NCBI GenBank assembly: GCA_027489295.1
Contig: JAIYAA010000077.1
Span: 1 to 54,074 of the forward strand
DNA from: Sphingomonadales bacterium
GTDB taxonomy: Bacteria > Pseudomonadota > Alphaproteobacteria > Sphingomonadales > Sphingomonadaceae
Direction of reading: 5' to 3'
Length of the DNA stretch: 54,074 nucleotides
Part shown: positions 1 to 8,114 of the stretch, piece after piece
How the letters are laid out: every line of letters begins with the position of its first letter
How positions within the stretch are numbered: position 1 is the first letter of the stretch
Notes under the pieces: generated by a model
What the model saw: only the letters and a program-made list of their open reading frames with translations
Database searches by the model: none
Told to the model about the DNA's origin: nothing
Made by a program: the position numbers and the translations under genes

Positions 1-1408
1 AGGCGTTGGCGAGGCGCAGCGACAGGCGCGCCGCGCCGCTGCCGGCCAGCTCGTTGAGGCAGGCTTCCACCGCCGGCGCCCAGCCGCGCACCATGCGGGC
101 GATGCGCGCGTCGAGCTCGGCCTCGTCCGGCATGGTCGTGTCGCCGCGCAGGTCGAGCGTGTAGCGCAGCTGCGCCAGCACGCCGTCTTCCAGCGCAATC
201 GACCAGTTGATCATCTTGGCGTGCGCCGCCTCGGTCAGCATGGTGCCGATCGTCTCGCGGTGGCCGGCGGCGACCTGCTCGCGCGGCAGCCAGACAAAGG
301 CGAACAGGTGGCGGCCCAGCGTGGACCGCACCAGCACCAGCTTCGAGCGCGGACGGTCCGCGACCGACATGGCGGTGAGCACCAGGCTTTCCAGCGCCTC
401 GAGGTCGAACGCGGTGGTCAGGTCGTGCGGGAGGCCGGTCAGCGCGTGCGTCATCGCCTTGCCGGTATGGCCGGCCGGATCGAAGCCGAACTTCGATTCG
501 AGCATCTCGATGCGCCCGCGCAGCATCGGCACCATCGCCGGGGGCGTATTGAGGGCCTGGCTCGTCCACAGGCCATAGTGGATCGAAAGCCCGGTCACGT
601 CCTGGCCTGTCATGATCGGCGTCACGACGATGTCCAGCGGCACGCGGCGGTGCACGGTGGAGGTAGCGTTGGACTTGAGGAGCAGCGGAATCTCGCCGCC
701 CATCTCGAAATAATCGACCGCGAGGCGGCGCGAGGTATCCGCGAGCAGCGGGACCTCATGGGTGTAGCGGGCAAGACCGATCTGGTCGCTGCTTTCGCCG
801 CCGATGGTCCATTTCTCATGGCCGAGCAGCGTCATCGCATCGTCGGCAAACCAGCGGAGCAGCGCTTCGCCTTCGCGCGAGGGCACGCGGGCGCCGTCGA
901 TCGACATCGCCTGCTGCAGCGGCCGCCAGTCCGACACCACGTCGCGAGCATGCTCCAGCACGCGCTCGATCTCGCTGGTCAGCGCGCGGCGGGTGCGGGC
1001 GTCGGCGCGCTCCATCTCGATGTAGATCATCGACTCGGGCGAGGCATCCTTCGCCTTCTCGCCGATGTCGGTGACGAGGCCCGCGGAGTCGCGCTCGATC
1101 GGGAGGATCGGGTGGATGATGCGGAAGATGCCGAGATCGAAAGCGGCGATCGCCCCGGCGATCGAATCGACCAGGAACGGCATGTCGTCGTTGATCACGG
1201 CGAGCCGCATCTTTCGACTGGCATCGTCCTGATAGGTTTCGAGATTGAGCCGCACGGTACGCGGCGGGCGCTCTGCCGCCGTCTCCGCGACGAACCGCGC
1301 GACTTCCGTCCGCTCGGCGTCGTCCAGTCCTTCCAGCTCTCCGGGTAGCGCGCCTTCGAAGATCCGATCCTCAAAAGCCTGCATGATCTTTTTTTCTAGG
1401 TTCTTCAT
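1..1408 (-). CDS. NAD-specific glutamate dehydrogenase, N-terminal part (runs off the left edge)
   Basis: This is the start of a large-type NAD-dependent glutamate dehydrogenase, which oxidatively deaminates glutamate to 2-oxoglutarate in the cytoplasm. The frame is open from the ATG at 1408 to the window edge, about 469 codons; the family is usually about 1,600 residues, so the catalytic domain lies outside the window. The stretch VINDDMPFLVDS (residues 71-82) is a hallmark of the N-terminal region of this family, and RIIHPILPIERD follows it. A second possible ATG lies at 1384. The gene follows the PAS protein on the same strand with a gap of about 90 bases. It belongs to the chromosomal backbone left of the island. 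I am confident of the family; the exact start is less certain because no strong ribosome binding site is visible. Confidence 0.92.
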   Translation of the reverse strand, partial: MKNLEKKIMQAFEDRIFEGALPGELEGLDDAERTEVARFVAETAAERPPRTVRLNLETYQDDASRKMRLAVINDDMPFLVDSIAGAIAAFDLGIFRIIHPILPIERDSAGLVTDIGEKAKDASPESMIYIEMERADARTRRALTSEIERVLEHARDVVSDWRPLQQAMSIDGARVPSREGEALLRWFADDAMTLLGHEKWTIGGESSDQIGLARYTHEVPLLADTSRRLAVDYFEMGGEIPLLLKSNATSTVHRRVPLDIVVTPIMTGQDVTGLSIHYGLWTSQALNTPPAMVPMLRGRIEMLESKFGFDPAGHTGKAMTHALTGLPHDLTTAFDLEALESLVLTAMSVADRPRSKLVLVRSTLGRHLFAFVWLPREQVAAGHRETIGTMLTEAAHAKMINWSIALEDGVLAQLRYTLDLRGDTTMPDEAELDARIARMVRGWAPAVEACLNELAGSGAARLSLRLANA

Positions 1409-1497
1409 GGGGTGGGCTATGCTCCCGTGCGGAAGGCACCTCAAGTCTGGAAAAACCGGGAGGAATGGCGCAGAAGCGCCCTCCGCCGACGCGCGAT

Positions 1498-2769
1498 TCA
1501 GCTGGCCGCCCGGCGTACGGCGCGGTCGGTAAGCGCAGCATCGTCTTCCAGGCGCGCGACGATATCCAGTCCCTGTGCCCCCGCGCGGGCGAGCAGCAGC
1601 ACAAATTCCGACTCGCCGGCGTGGAGGTCCACCCGGGCCAGCGGCGTGCGCTGGCGCAGCATGTCGGTGGCGCGGGACAGCGCGGCGGGGCGGCGATCCT
1701 GCGCCAGCGTGGCGCGAAGCTCGCGCTCGGCCTGCACCACGCCCTTGATGCCGCCGGGCGTGATCTCGAGAAAGGCGTCCAGCCCGCCGGCGGGCACCGC
1801 CAGCCGCCGCGCATGGGTCAGCACAGTCGCGAACTCGGCCAGCCGGGTCTTGTCATAGTCGGCGCCGAAGATGAGCTTGACGATCGGCGTCATCGGCGCA
1901 CGCGCCTGCGCGGTCAGCCCGGCCTCGGCGAGGAGCGCCGCGTAGCCCGCGCCATCCTGGGCGGTCGCGAGCGCGAAGCCATAGGCGCGATCGAGCGCCC
2001 GGTAGAGTGCCGCGCGTCCGCGCACGTCCGACGCCCGTGCCGCCGCGGCCGACTCGCGCGCGAGCATCAGCTGGTCGGCCAGCGGCGAGAGCATCTCGGT
2101 ATGCGGCAGATCGGCGCTGGCCGGCGCTTCGAGCCCGGCGCTAGGCCCGTCCGCCCAGACCGACTGGACTGACGGCGCAGGCGGCGGGGAGGTGCGGCGC
2201 GCGGCCTCGATCTCCGCATCGAGCTGCGCCTGGAGCGCGGGATCGACGACTTCCTTCCAGTTGATCACGCCGTAGATGAAGTCGATCTTCTCCGGGCTCG
2301 AGGCGAAGGGCATCAGGATGCCGCGATAGAACATCTGATGGCCGCGCTGGCCGACGAACTCGGCCTCGAAGCCGATCGGCGCGCGGTTGGCGATGATCTG
2401 GAGATAATGGTCCGTGAGTCGCGAGAGGAGCGAGCGGCTGGGTACCTCGCCAACCCGCGCGATCGCGCCCTCGATCCCGCATTCCGCGCGCAGCGCGGTG
2501 CCGAGATAGCGGATCGCCGGATCTTCGATGCCGTCGCTGAAGTCGAGAAGGACGCTGTTGGGGCCGAAGTCGGCGATGTTCTCGGGGTCGAGATCCTGAA
2601 TCGCGGGATACGGGCGTCCGCGCAGCAGCGCGACCCAGTGGTTGTACGCACGTACATGCATGCGGCGCTCGTCACCGCCGATGGCCACGGGGCGCTCGTC
2701 GATCGCCTCGTCGGCGGCGAGTGCGGGCTCCGAGTCGGCCGGAGAGGGAATGCCGCGAGCCATGTTCAT
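1498..2769 (-). CDS. PAS_5-type PAS domain protein
   Basis: This protein of about 423 residues has a PAS-like sensory domain of the PAS_5 type, common in alphaproteobacteria. Residues about 38-170 hold the typical pattern: HVRAYNHWVALLRGRPYP, an acidic DLDPENIADFGPNSVLLD stretch, then an RYLGTALRAE segment. The C-terminal half is Ala/Arg-rich and helical, with no output domain I recognise, so it is probably an adaptor or sensor rather than a kinase. The frame is open further upstream, but that extension runs almost to tRNA-Thr and is Arg/Cys-rich, so I place the start at the ATG at 2769 (or 2763). It is a chromosomal gene just outside the island. Confidence 0.8.
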   Translation of the reverse strand: MNMARGIPSPADSEPALAADEAIDERPVAIGGDERRMHVRAYNHWVALLRGRPYPAIQDLDPENIADFGPNSVLLDFSDGIEDPAIRYLGTALRAECGIEGAIARVGEVPSRSLLSRLTDHYLQIIANRAPIGFEAEFVGQRGHQMFYRGILMPFASSPEKIDFIYGVINWKEVVDPALQAQLDAEIEAARRTSPPPAPSVQSVWADGPSAGLEAPASADLPHTEMLSPLADQLMLARESAAAARASDVRGRAALYRALDRAYGFALATAQDGAGYAALLAEAGLTAQARAPMTPIVKLIFGADYDKTRLAEFATVLTHARRLAVPAGGLDAFLEITPGGIKGVVQAERELRATLAQDRRPAALSRATDMLRQRTPLARVDLHAGESEFVLLLARAGAQGLDIVARLEDDAALTDRAVRRAAS

Positions 2770-3008
2770 GCGAATGCTCCACTGCGGGCACTGCCCGAAA
2801 ACGCTGATCCGGCGCGTTGTGCAGGCTCCATGGTAAATGGCGCGTAAAAGCGGGCAGCGGGAAACGCCGGAGGCGCAGGGCGCGAAGGCGCGCGCGACAT
2901 GCGCGGCGAAGAAAGTACGGCGGATATGACAGGAGGTGCTTGCCAGCACCAAAAACCACTGGTAAGCGCGCCGTCCTCCGGGCAAGCCAGCGCCCGGCAG
3001 CACCGTGT

Positions 3009-3084
3009 GCCGCTTTAGCTCAGCTGGTAGAGCATCGCATTCGTAATGCGGGGGTCACAGGTTCGAGTCCTGTAAGCGGCACCA
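3009..3084 (+). tRNA. tRNA-Thr (anticodon CGT)
   Basis: This 76-base cloverleaf has acceptor stem GCCGCTT/AAGCGGC, a D arm AGCTCAGCTGGTAGAGC, and anticodon stem TCGCA/TGCGG around the loop TTCGTAA. The anticodon CGT reads the threonine codon ACG. The T arm is ACAGG-TTCGAGT-CCTGT, and CCA is encoded. Its 3' end is the integration target of the island: the integrase gene starts 151 bases downstream and the tRNA 3' end is repeated at 52299-52318. Integration leaves the tRNA intact. Confidence 0.97.
3065..3084 (+). repeat. attL core (tRNA-Thr 3' end)
   Basis: The sequence GAGTCCTGTAAGCGGCACCA is the 3' end of tRNA-Thr. It matches 52299-52318 at 19 of 20 positions; the single difference is T versus C at the seventh base. 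This is the expected crossover region of the adjacent P4-type integrase. Confidence 0.88.
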
Positions 3085-3170
3085 GTACATCTAGAGAACA
3101 TCGCTAGAAAACCGCGGAAAACTGCGGTAAAATGGGCCTAACGCGGTCCCAAACTTTCTCATTATGTTCC

Positions 3171-3235
3171 GCCGTGGCCCACTCAAAAGGGGCCACGAAT
3201 CATGGGGCCACGAACGCTTCAGGAGCCGTGGCCCC
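3171..3235. repeat. Left arm-type integrase repeats
   Basis: Two direct copies of GGGGCCACGAA lie at 3189-3199 and 3204-3214, 15 bases apart. Two inverted forms flank them: CCGTGGCCC at 3172-3180 and CCGTGGCCCC at 3226-3235. They occupy the integrase leader, and the last one touches the start codon. Closely related copies lie near the right end (52225-52246). Repeats at both ends of an integrase-driven element are typical arm-binding sites, and here they could also autoregulate the integrase. The binding role is inference. Confidence 0.65.
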
Positions 3236-4453
3236 ATGCTTACCGTGGTCCAGATTCGAGCGTTTCAGCCGGGACCCCGGCCGTTCAAGGTTTTCGACTC
3301 GGACGGGCTATATCTGCTTGTTCAACCGAGCGGCGCCTTGCTCTGGCGGTTTCGCTATCGCTGCTGCGGCATCGAGCGGAAGCTGTCGCTCGGCAGCTTC
3401 CCCGACGTATCGCTTCAGCAGGCCCGCCGAGCGCGGGACGTGGCGAAGGCTGAACTCGACGACGGTGTCGATCCGGTTGAGGAGAAGCGGCAGAAGCGCC
3501 TTCAAGCGGAGATGGCGGCGAAGACCACCTTCGAGCTGGTTGCCAACGAGTATATCGAGAAGATGGAACGGGAGGGAAAGTCGGCGGCTACCCTCAAGAA
3601 GGCGCGCTGGTTTTTGGAATTGCTAGCGGCCATCGCCCGCCGGCCGATCGCGGCGATAACCCCGCACGAGTTGCTCGACGTCCTGAAACGCGTGGAGCGG
3701 CGAGGGCATCATGAAACGGCGGTACGGCTGCGCTCCTTCGCAGGCCGCGTATTCCGCTATGGCTTCGCAACGCTGCGCACCGAAAAGAACCCGGCGGACA
3801 TTCTTCGGGGAGCTCTGACCGTTCCCCGTGTGAAGCACCACGCGGCGATCGTCGAGCCGAAGAAAGTGGGCGAGCTGCTTCGCGCCATAGAGGACTATCA
3901 GGGGCGTCCCGAAACGCTCTACGCGCTGCGGATCGCTCCGCACGTGTTCCTTCGTCCGGGCGAATCGCGTCAGGCGAAGTGGGGCGAGGTCGACTTCGCC
4001 GAGAAGGTCTGGCGCGTCCCCGCGGAGCGCATGAAGATGAAGCAGCCGCACGCTGTGCCACTATCCCGGCAGGTGCTGTACCTGCTCCAGGATCTGCGCT
4101 CGCTCGCGCGATCCAGCGAATTCCTGTTCCCCGCGCTGCATACAACGTTGCGTCCGATCTCCGACAATACCTTGAACGTCGCGCTGCGGCGGCTGGGCTT
4201 CGAACATGACGAAATGACCAGCCACGGCTTTCGCGCCATGGCGAGCACGCTGCTCAACGAATCAGGCCTCTGGCATCCCGATGCGATTGAGCGGGCGTTG
4301 GCCCATGGCGAGCGGGATCGCGTCCGGGCAGCCTATCACCGTGGTGCCCATTGGGACGAGCGGGTTCGCATGGCGCAATGGTGGTCAGATTACCTTGATC
4401 AGCTTCGGGTCGGGGGCGCGGTGATCAAGGCGAAGTTCAGGAAGCGCGGGTAG
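3236..4453 (+). CDS. P4-type tyrosine integrase
   Basis: This 405-residue site-specific recombinase should integrate and excise the island at tRNA-Thr. The N-terminal arm-binding domain (DUF4102-like) covers about residues 1-90, with the motif FDSDGLYLLVQPSG and LSLGSFPDVSLQQAR. A SAM-like core-binding domain follows, then the catalytic domain. Catalytic residues visible are R240 (LRPGE), H330/R333 in SHGFR, the LAH motif near residue 357, and the nucleophile Y367 in AAYHRG. I chose the ATG at 3236 because AGGAG lies about 10 bases upstream and the protein then begins MLTVVQIRAF; an open extension to 3164 covers only the repeat region. It is full length and appears intact. Confidence 0.95.
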   Translation: MLTVVQIRAFQPGPRPFKVFDSDGLYLLVQPSGALLWRFRYRCCGIERKLSLGSFPDVSLQQARRARDVAKAELDDGVDPVEEKRQKRLQAEMAAKTTFELVANEYIEKMEREGKSAATLKKARWFLELLAAIARRPIAAITPHELLDVLKRVERRGHHETAVRLRSFAGRVFRYGFATLRTEKNPADILRGALTVPRVKHHAAIVEPKKVGELLRAIEDYQGRPETLYALRIAPHVFLRPGESRQAKWGEVDFAEKVWRVPAERMKMKQPHAVPLSRQVLYLLQDLRSLARSSEFLFPALHTTLRPISDNTLNVALRRLGFEHDEMTSHGFRAMASTLLNESGLWHPDAIERALAHGERDRVRAAYHRGAHWDERVRMAQWWSDYLDQLRVGGAVIKAKFRKRG

Positions 4454-4554
4454 GCGGAAGTCGTCGAGAACAGGCTAACAAGTTCGCAGCACTAGATGGT
4501 ATCGCTGTCACTTCCAATGACGCATGGCACCGTCGTCTGCCGACCAGCTCCGGT

Positions 4555-4968
4555 CTAAGCCGTCCGCGCCGGTGACGTCCGGTTGTGCCAAAAGTAGTCG
4601 ATCGTCCTCGCCTGAGCGGTCGTTCGGCAAAGCACCCCCTTCGGCGTGCGGAACATCAGCGACATGATGAAGTGCACCCAGTCGCGCAGAGGCTCACCGG
4701 GGATCTCAACCTTCACCGCGAGCAATGCCTCAAGGGCGGCAGCGGCCATGTCGTCGATCGTGCCGAAGAACCTGCGCTCGAGCATGTGCGCGGTTTCCTC
4801 GTCGGGATAGGGGGACTTGTACAGATCCTCGACACAGCCGAACGCTTGTGGCGACAGGCGTTTGCAGGTGATCTGTCCGTCATGAGATCGCTTGCGATAT
4901 CGCCGGACACTGCCGTCATCGCCCGCCCAGCGTTTCAGCCAGAGGTTCGGGATATAATGATGGTCCAT
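4555..4968 (-). CDS. DUF4238-like protein, short form
   Basis: The N-terminus MDHHYIPNLWLKRWA is the signature of the DUF4238 family, whose function is unknown and which is often found in accessory regions. Family members are usually about 250-350 residues, so this 137-residue product is probably C-terminally truncated; it ends HNRTSPARTA with no matching continuation nearby. I prefer the ATG at 4968 because it puts the conserved HHYIP at the very start; a GTG at 4977 is also in frame. It lies 39 bases after the small membrane protein on the same strand and may be co-transcribed with it. Confidence 0.6.
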   Translation of the reverse strand: MDHHYIPNLWLKRWAGDDGSVRRYRKRSHDGQITCKRLSPQAFGCVEDLYKSPYPDEETAHMLERRFFGTIDDMAAAALEALLAVKVEIPGEPLRDWVHFIMSLMFRTPKGVLCRTTAQARTIDYFWHNRTSPARTA

Positions 4969-5007
4969 CGTTGCCACGGTATCGCGGCGAGGTGTCGCTC
5001 TCGCAAG

Positions 5008-5181
5008 TCACCGTATGAGCATGGCAAGCTCGGTGTAGACCGCAGCAAGACCGAGCAGCACGCCAAGCTGGGACAAGTCGCTGCCGCCGAGCGGCAGAAC
5101 CCGCCGGGACGGAGATATCGTCCCATGTGCAATCACGAGTAACAGTTCGATTGCGAGTGCTATTCCGAAAGCCTTCAACAT
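5008..5181 (-). CDS. Small two-helix membrane protein
   Basis: This is a 57-residue gene. The product starts MLKAFGIALAIELLLVIAHG and ends VYTELAMLIR. It has two hydrophobic stretches, about residues 3-18 and 38-55, separated by a short polar loop with SPSRR. An AAGGA ribosome binding site lies 7 bases before the ATG. It precedes the DUF4238 gene by 39 bases on the same strand, so the two may form a small operon. I do not recognise a family. Good ribosome binding site, clear membrane pattern and tight spacing favour a real gene. Confidence 0.55.
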   Translation of the reverse strand: MLKAFGIALAIELLLVIAHGTISPSRRVLPLGGSDLSQLGVLLGLAAVYTELAMLIR

Positions 5182-5810
5182 CCACCAATCCTTCGTTTGG
5201 CGGGAGAGGCTTTGCTGGCGCTGGTCATATTCCCGGACAGCAAGCGCATGGCAAAAGAATCTCCCGCGTGAGCGGTTGAATCTGCTGAGGGGTTAGTGCT
5301 GCCCTCAGCGCCGGCCGCCACTGGCGACTGGCTGTTACCAAGCGGGCTGATGCTCGCTCCGGGACACATGTTCTCATGTGTCCCAACGGTCGGTTTGGCC
5401 GTCCGTCGGTCAGAACTACGACATGTCGTAGACTGGGTTACTGCTATACCTCTATCGCAACTTTGACCTGGTGGGAAGCAAGTCCTTGCCCAAGGCGCCC
5501 CCCCCCCCGCCTCCCCCCCCCCGACAACCGGGCCCTATCGACCGCACGCGCCGCACTATCTGCGACTAATTTCAATTTTACACTTGCGGGCGACGCCCCC
5601 CTGCCGGAAGAGTTGGCAGCCAAAGTTCGTGCGTTCCCGACAACTTCATTGAGCTTGACTGTTATGGCCATCGGCCGCCAGCTGGCCACATCGGCGCCGG
5701 GTGCATGAGGGGAAAATCTTGAGGCGAGAGGACCGCTCGATGGGCAGGGGGGACAGACGCGGAACGATCTTAGAGCGCGTACCCGGCGCGCACCTGACCC
5801 CGGTCGGCCG
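5182..5810. other. Intergenic region with two C runs
   Basis: I see no convincing gene in these 630 bases. The notable feature is a C run of 11 at 5498-5508 followed closely by a C run of 10 at 5513-5522, separated only by GCCT. Short open frames cross it but have no recognisable features, and their proline-rich part is just the C run. The region separates the divergently oriented small membrane protein/DUF4238 pair from the HNH-AAA system, so promoters for both probably lie here. Confidence 0.5.
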
Positions 5811-8114
5811 GTGATCTTCGTCGACCGTTGGGCGGTGCCCGACCCGTTCATGCGAGATCCGCTTGCCTCACGTGCCGCCTCGGATCTGGAACGTGCTCGC
5901 CAGCGGGTGGCATCCCATCAGTTCCAGGAGCGCTTTGAATTCCAGGCCTATCGTCGTCCGGAGGTCAAGAGCGCGCTCGTGGCCCTGTTTCACAACAAGT
6001 GCGCATACTGCGAAGTGCCCTTCACAAGCGCCCCGGCTGACATCGAACAGTATCGTCCAAAATCAGGGGTCACCGAGGCGCCTCGACATCTGGGCTACTG
6101 GTGGTTGGCCAATGACTGGTCAAATCTTTTGCTGGCCTGCCAGAACTGCAATCGTCTGACACGGTCCGAGTTGAGTGAGGCCGGGCGCCTCGAGCCGGTC
6201 GGCAAGTATAACCGCTTCCCGCTCGTGCACGAGGAACAGCGTGCCTACTCCCCTGAGGACGCGATCGAGCGGGAACAGCCGCTTCTTCTCGACCCGACCA
6301 GGGACGACCCTGTGGACCATCTGGTCTTCACCGAAGAAGGCTTCGTTCACAGCGAAACGGAGCGCGGCAACACGACGATATCGGTACTGGGCCTTAACCG
6401 GCTGGGGTTGGTGAAGGAGCGGGCGCTGACCGCCCAGCGCTATCGCTATGCTCTCGAAGGAATTCGCGACGCGATACGGCGCGGGGAGACGCTGGCGGAA
6501 CTCGGCCTCAAGCTCGAGCAACTGCATGAGATGGGCTCAGACGAGGCGCCCTACGCCGGTCTCATGCGGCAGCTGCTGCGACGAGACTGGCCGGCGCTGC
6601 AGAAGGACATCCAGGGTCTGGGGTCCCTAGAGACGGTGGGGCTGTCCGCGCCTGACCTCGTTGTGGAGCCGTCCGCCCCGATGACAACCGCGCGAGTGCG
6701 GAAAGCCGCCGCGGTGTCCAGGGAATATCGCGAGCGCATGGCAAACTACTCGCTCGCGGACGCAGACGGCATCACACGCTATAAGTCACAGCGCCGTTCG
6801 ATCGAGGCCATATCGATCCGGAACATAAGGGCTGTCCGGTCCTTCGATGTAAACCTCGCACGCGAGGATTCTGGCGGCGGAAGCTGGCTCATGCTGCTCG
6901 GAGAGAACGGGACTGGCAAGAGCACCGTGCTTCAGGCGGTCGCACTCGTCCTCGGTGGCTCGGAATATGTCTCCAGACTGATCCGCGATGCGCGGATTTC
7001 GCTCGGGGAACTCGTCCGTTCGCGCTGCCGCTCCGCGTCGATTTCAGTGAAACTGAGCGGCTTTGGCTCGGCGCATCGGCTGAGGGTCTGGCGGGACCGG
7101 CTCGAATTCACCAGCCCCGGCGGCGAGACGGTGAAGATCGATGCGGCCGGCAAGGTCACGGGACACGCCTGGGCGCCACAAACGGTCATGGCGGGCTATG
7201 GCGCGACGCGACTATCCGGCCGCCCCGGCCTCCAGGCTGTCGAGGGCGGCACCTTCGCTCGCGTCGAGAATCTGTTCGATCCATTCGTTCCGCTTATCGA
7301 TGCGGAGAGCTGGCTGTGCCGTCTCTCCACCTTCGAGTTTGATCGCACGGCAATTATCCTGAAGGATTTGCTCGGAATCGATCCCGGCGCAAAAATGACC
7401 AGAGGCGCCGGAAAGGTCAGTGTCAGTTTGCCCGGCGGACGGATGCGTCTGGGAGCCCTGAGCATGGGCTACCAGACGGTCCTGGCGGCGGCTGCAGACA
7501 TCCTGGAGATTCTCTCGAGGGTCTGGCCGAACCCGCTCGATGCGGAAGGCATCGCCCTGATCGACGAGCTCGACGCCCATCTCCATCCGAGGTGGCAGAT
7601 GCAGATCGTGAGCAGTCTCCGTAAAGCTTTGCCCGCCGTCCAGTTCATCGTAACGACGCACCAGCCGCTCTGCCTGCGCGGGCTTGTAGAGGGCGAAATC
7701 GTTGTAATGCGCCACAACGCCGCCTGCGGCATCGAGACGATCAAGGATTTGCCTTCGCCGGCAGACTTCCGCGTCGACCAGCTGCTGACCTCATCCTTCT
7801 TCGGGTTGAACTCGACCACCGATCCCGAGACCGAAAAGCTGTTCGGCCGGTATTACGCGCTCCTCGCCATGGACGTGCGGAGCACTGAGCAGGAGACGGA
7901 GCTAGCCAGATTGAGGGGTGAGCTCGACGAGCGGCGACAGTTCGGAACCACGCAGCGCGAAGCACTCTACTTTGAAGCGATCGATCGCGTCCTCGCGAAG
8001 GGCTCCGTAGTGGCCGCACCCGCGCGACAGGTTCGCGAGGAGGCAATCAACGAGGTTTCTGCCATCTGGGAACAGCTGATGGCGAGCGCGGCAAGGAACG
8101 GAGGCGCGGCTTGA
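5811..8114 (+). CDS. HNH nuclease domain fused to an AAA/ABC-type ATPase (Septu-like)
   Basis: This 767-residue fusion combines the two activities of Septu-type defence systems, where PtuA is the ATPase and PtuB the HNH nuclease. The N-terminal about 270 residues form a TIGR02646-like HNH domain with zinc pairs C64/C67 (CAYCE) and C110/C113 (CQNCN). The position that is His in the usual DIEHYRPK motif is Gln (Q80). The C-terminal part has Walker A GENGTGKS (364-371), an LSMGYQ signature-like stretch, Walker B ALIDELDAHLHPRW (D585, E586) and a TTHQP switch. The start is GTG at 5811, giving MIFVDR, which matches MIFVER at the start of the next gene. The next gene overlaps by four bases (TTGA), so the two are translationally coupled. 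A defence role is inference from family and context. Confidence 0.85.
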   Translation: MIFVDRWAVPDPFMRDPLASRAASDLERARQRVASHQFQERFEFQAYRRPEVKSALVALFHNKCAYCEVPFTSAPADIEQYRPKSGVTEAPRHLGYWWLANDWSNLLLACQNCNRLTRSELSEAGRLEPVGKYNRFPLVHEEQRAYSPEDAIEREQPLLLDPTRDDPVDHLVFTEEGFVHSETERGNTTISVLGLNRLGLVKERALTAQRYRYALEGIRDAIRRGETLAELGLKLEQLHEMGSDEAPYAGLMRQLLRRDWPALQKDIQGLGSLETVGLSAPDLVVEPSAPMTTARVRKAAAVSREYRERMANYSLADADGITRYKSQRRSIEAISIRNIRAVRSFDVNLAREDSGGGSWLMLLGENGTGKSTVLQAVALVLGGSEYVSRLIRDARISLGELVRSRCRSASISVKLSGFGSAHRLRVWRDRLEFTSPGGETVKIDAAGKVTGHAWAPQTVMAGYGATRLSGRPGLQAVEGGTFARVENLFDPFVPLIDAESWLCRLSTFEFDRTAIILKDLLGIDPGAKMTRGAGKVSVSLPGGRMRLGALSMGYQTVLAAAADILEILSRVWPNPLDAEGIALIDELDAHLHPRWQMQIVSSLRKALPAVQFIVTTHQPLCLRGLVEGEIVVMRHNAACGIETIKDLPSPADFRVDQLLTSSFFGLNSTTDPETEKLFGRYYALLAMDVRSTEQETELARLRGELDERRQFGTTQREALYFEAIDRVLAKGSVVAAPARQVREEAINEVSAIWEQLMASAARNGGAA

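Noticed and set aside
1498..3003. Longer version of the PAS protein starting near tRNA-Thr
   Set aside because: The first about 78 residues are Arg/Cys-rich and low in coding character; the ATG at 2769 gives a normal PAS_5 protein.
5376..5708. 110-codon frame across the C runs
   Set aside because: Its proline-rich part is only the homopolymers and the rest has no recognisable feature; no ribosome binding site.
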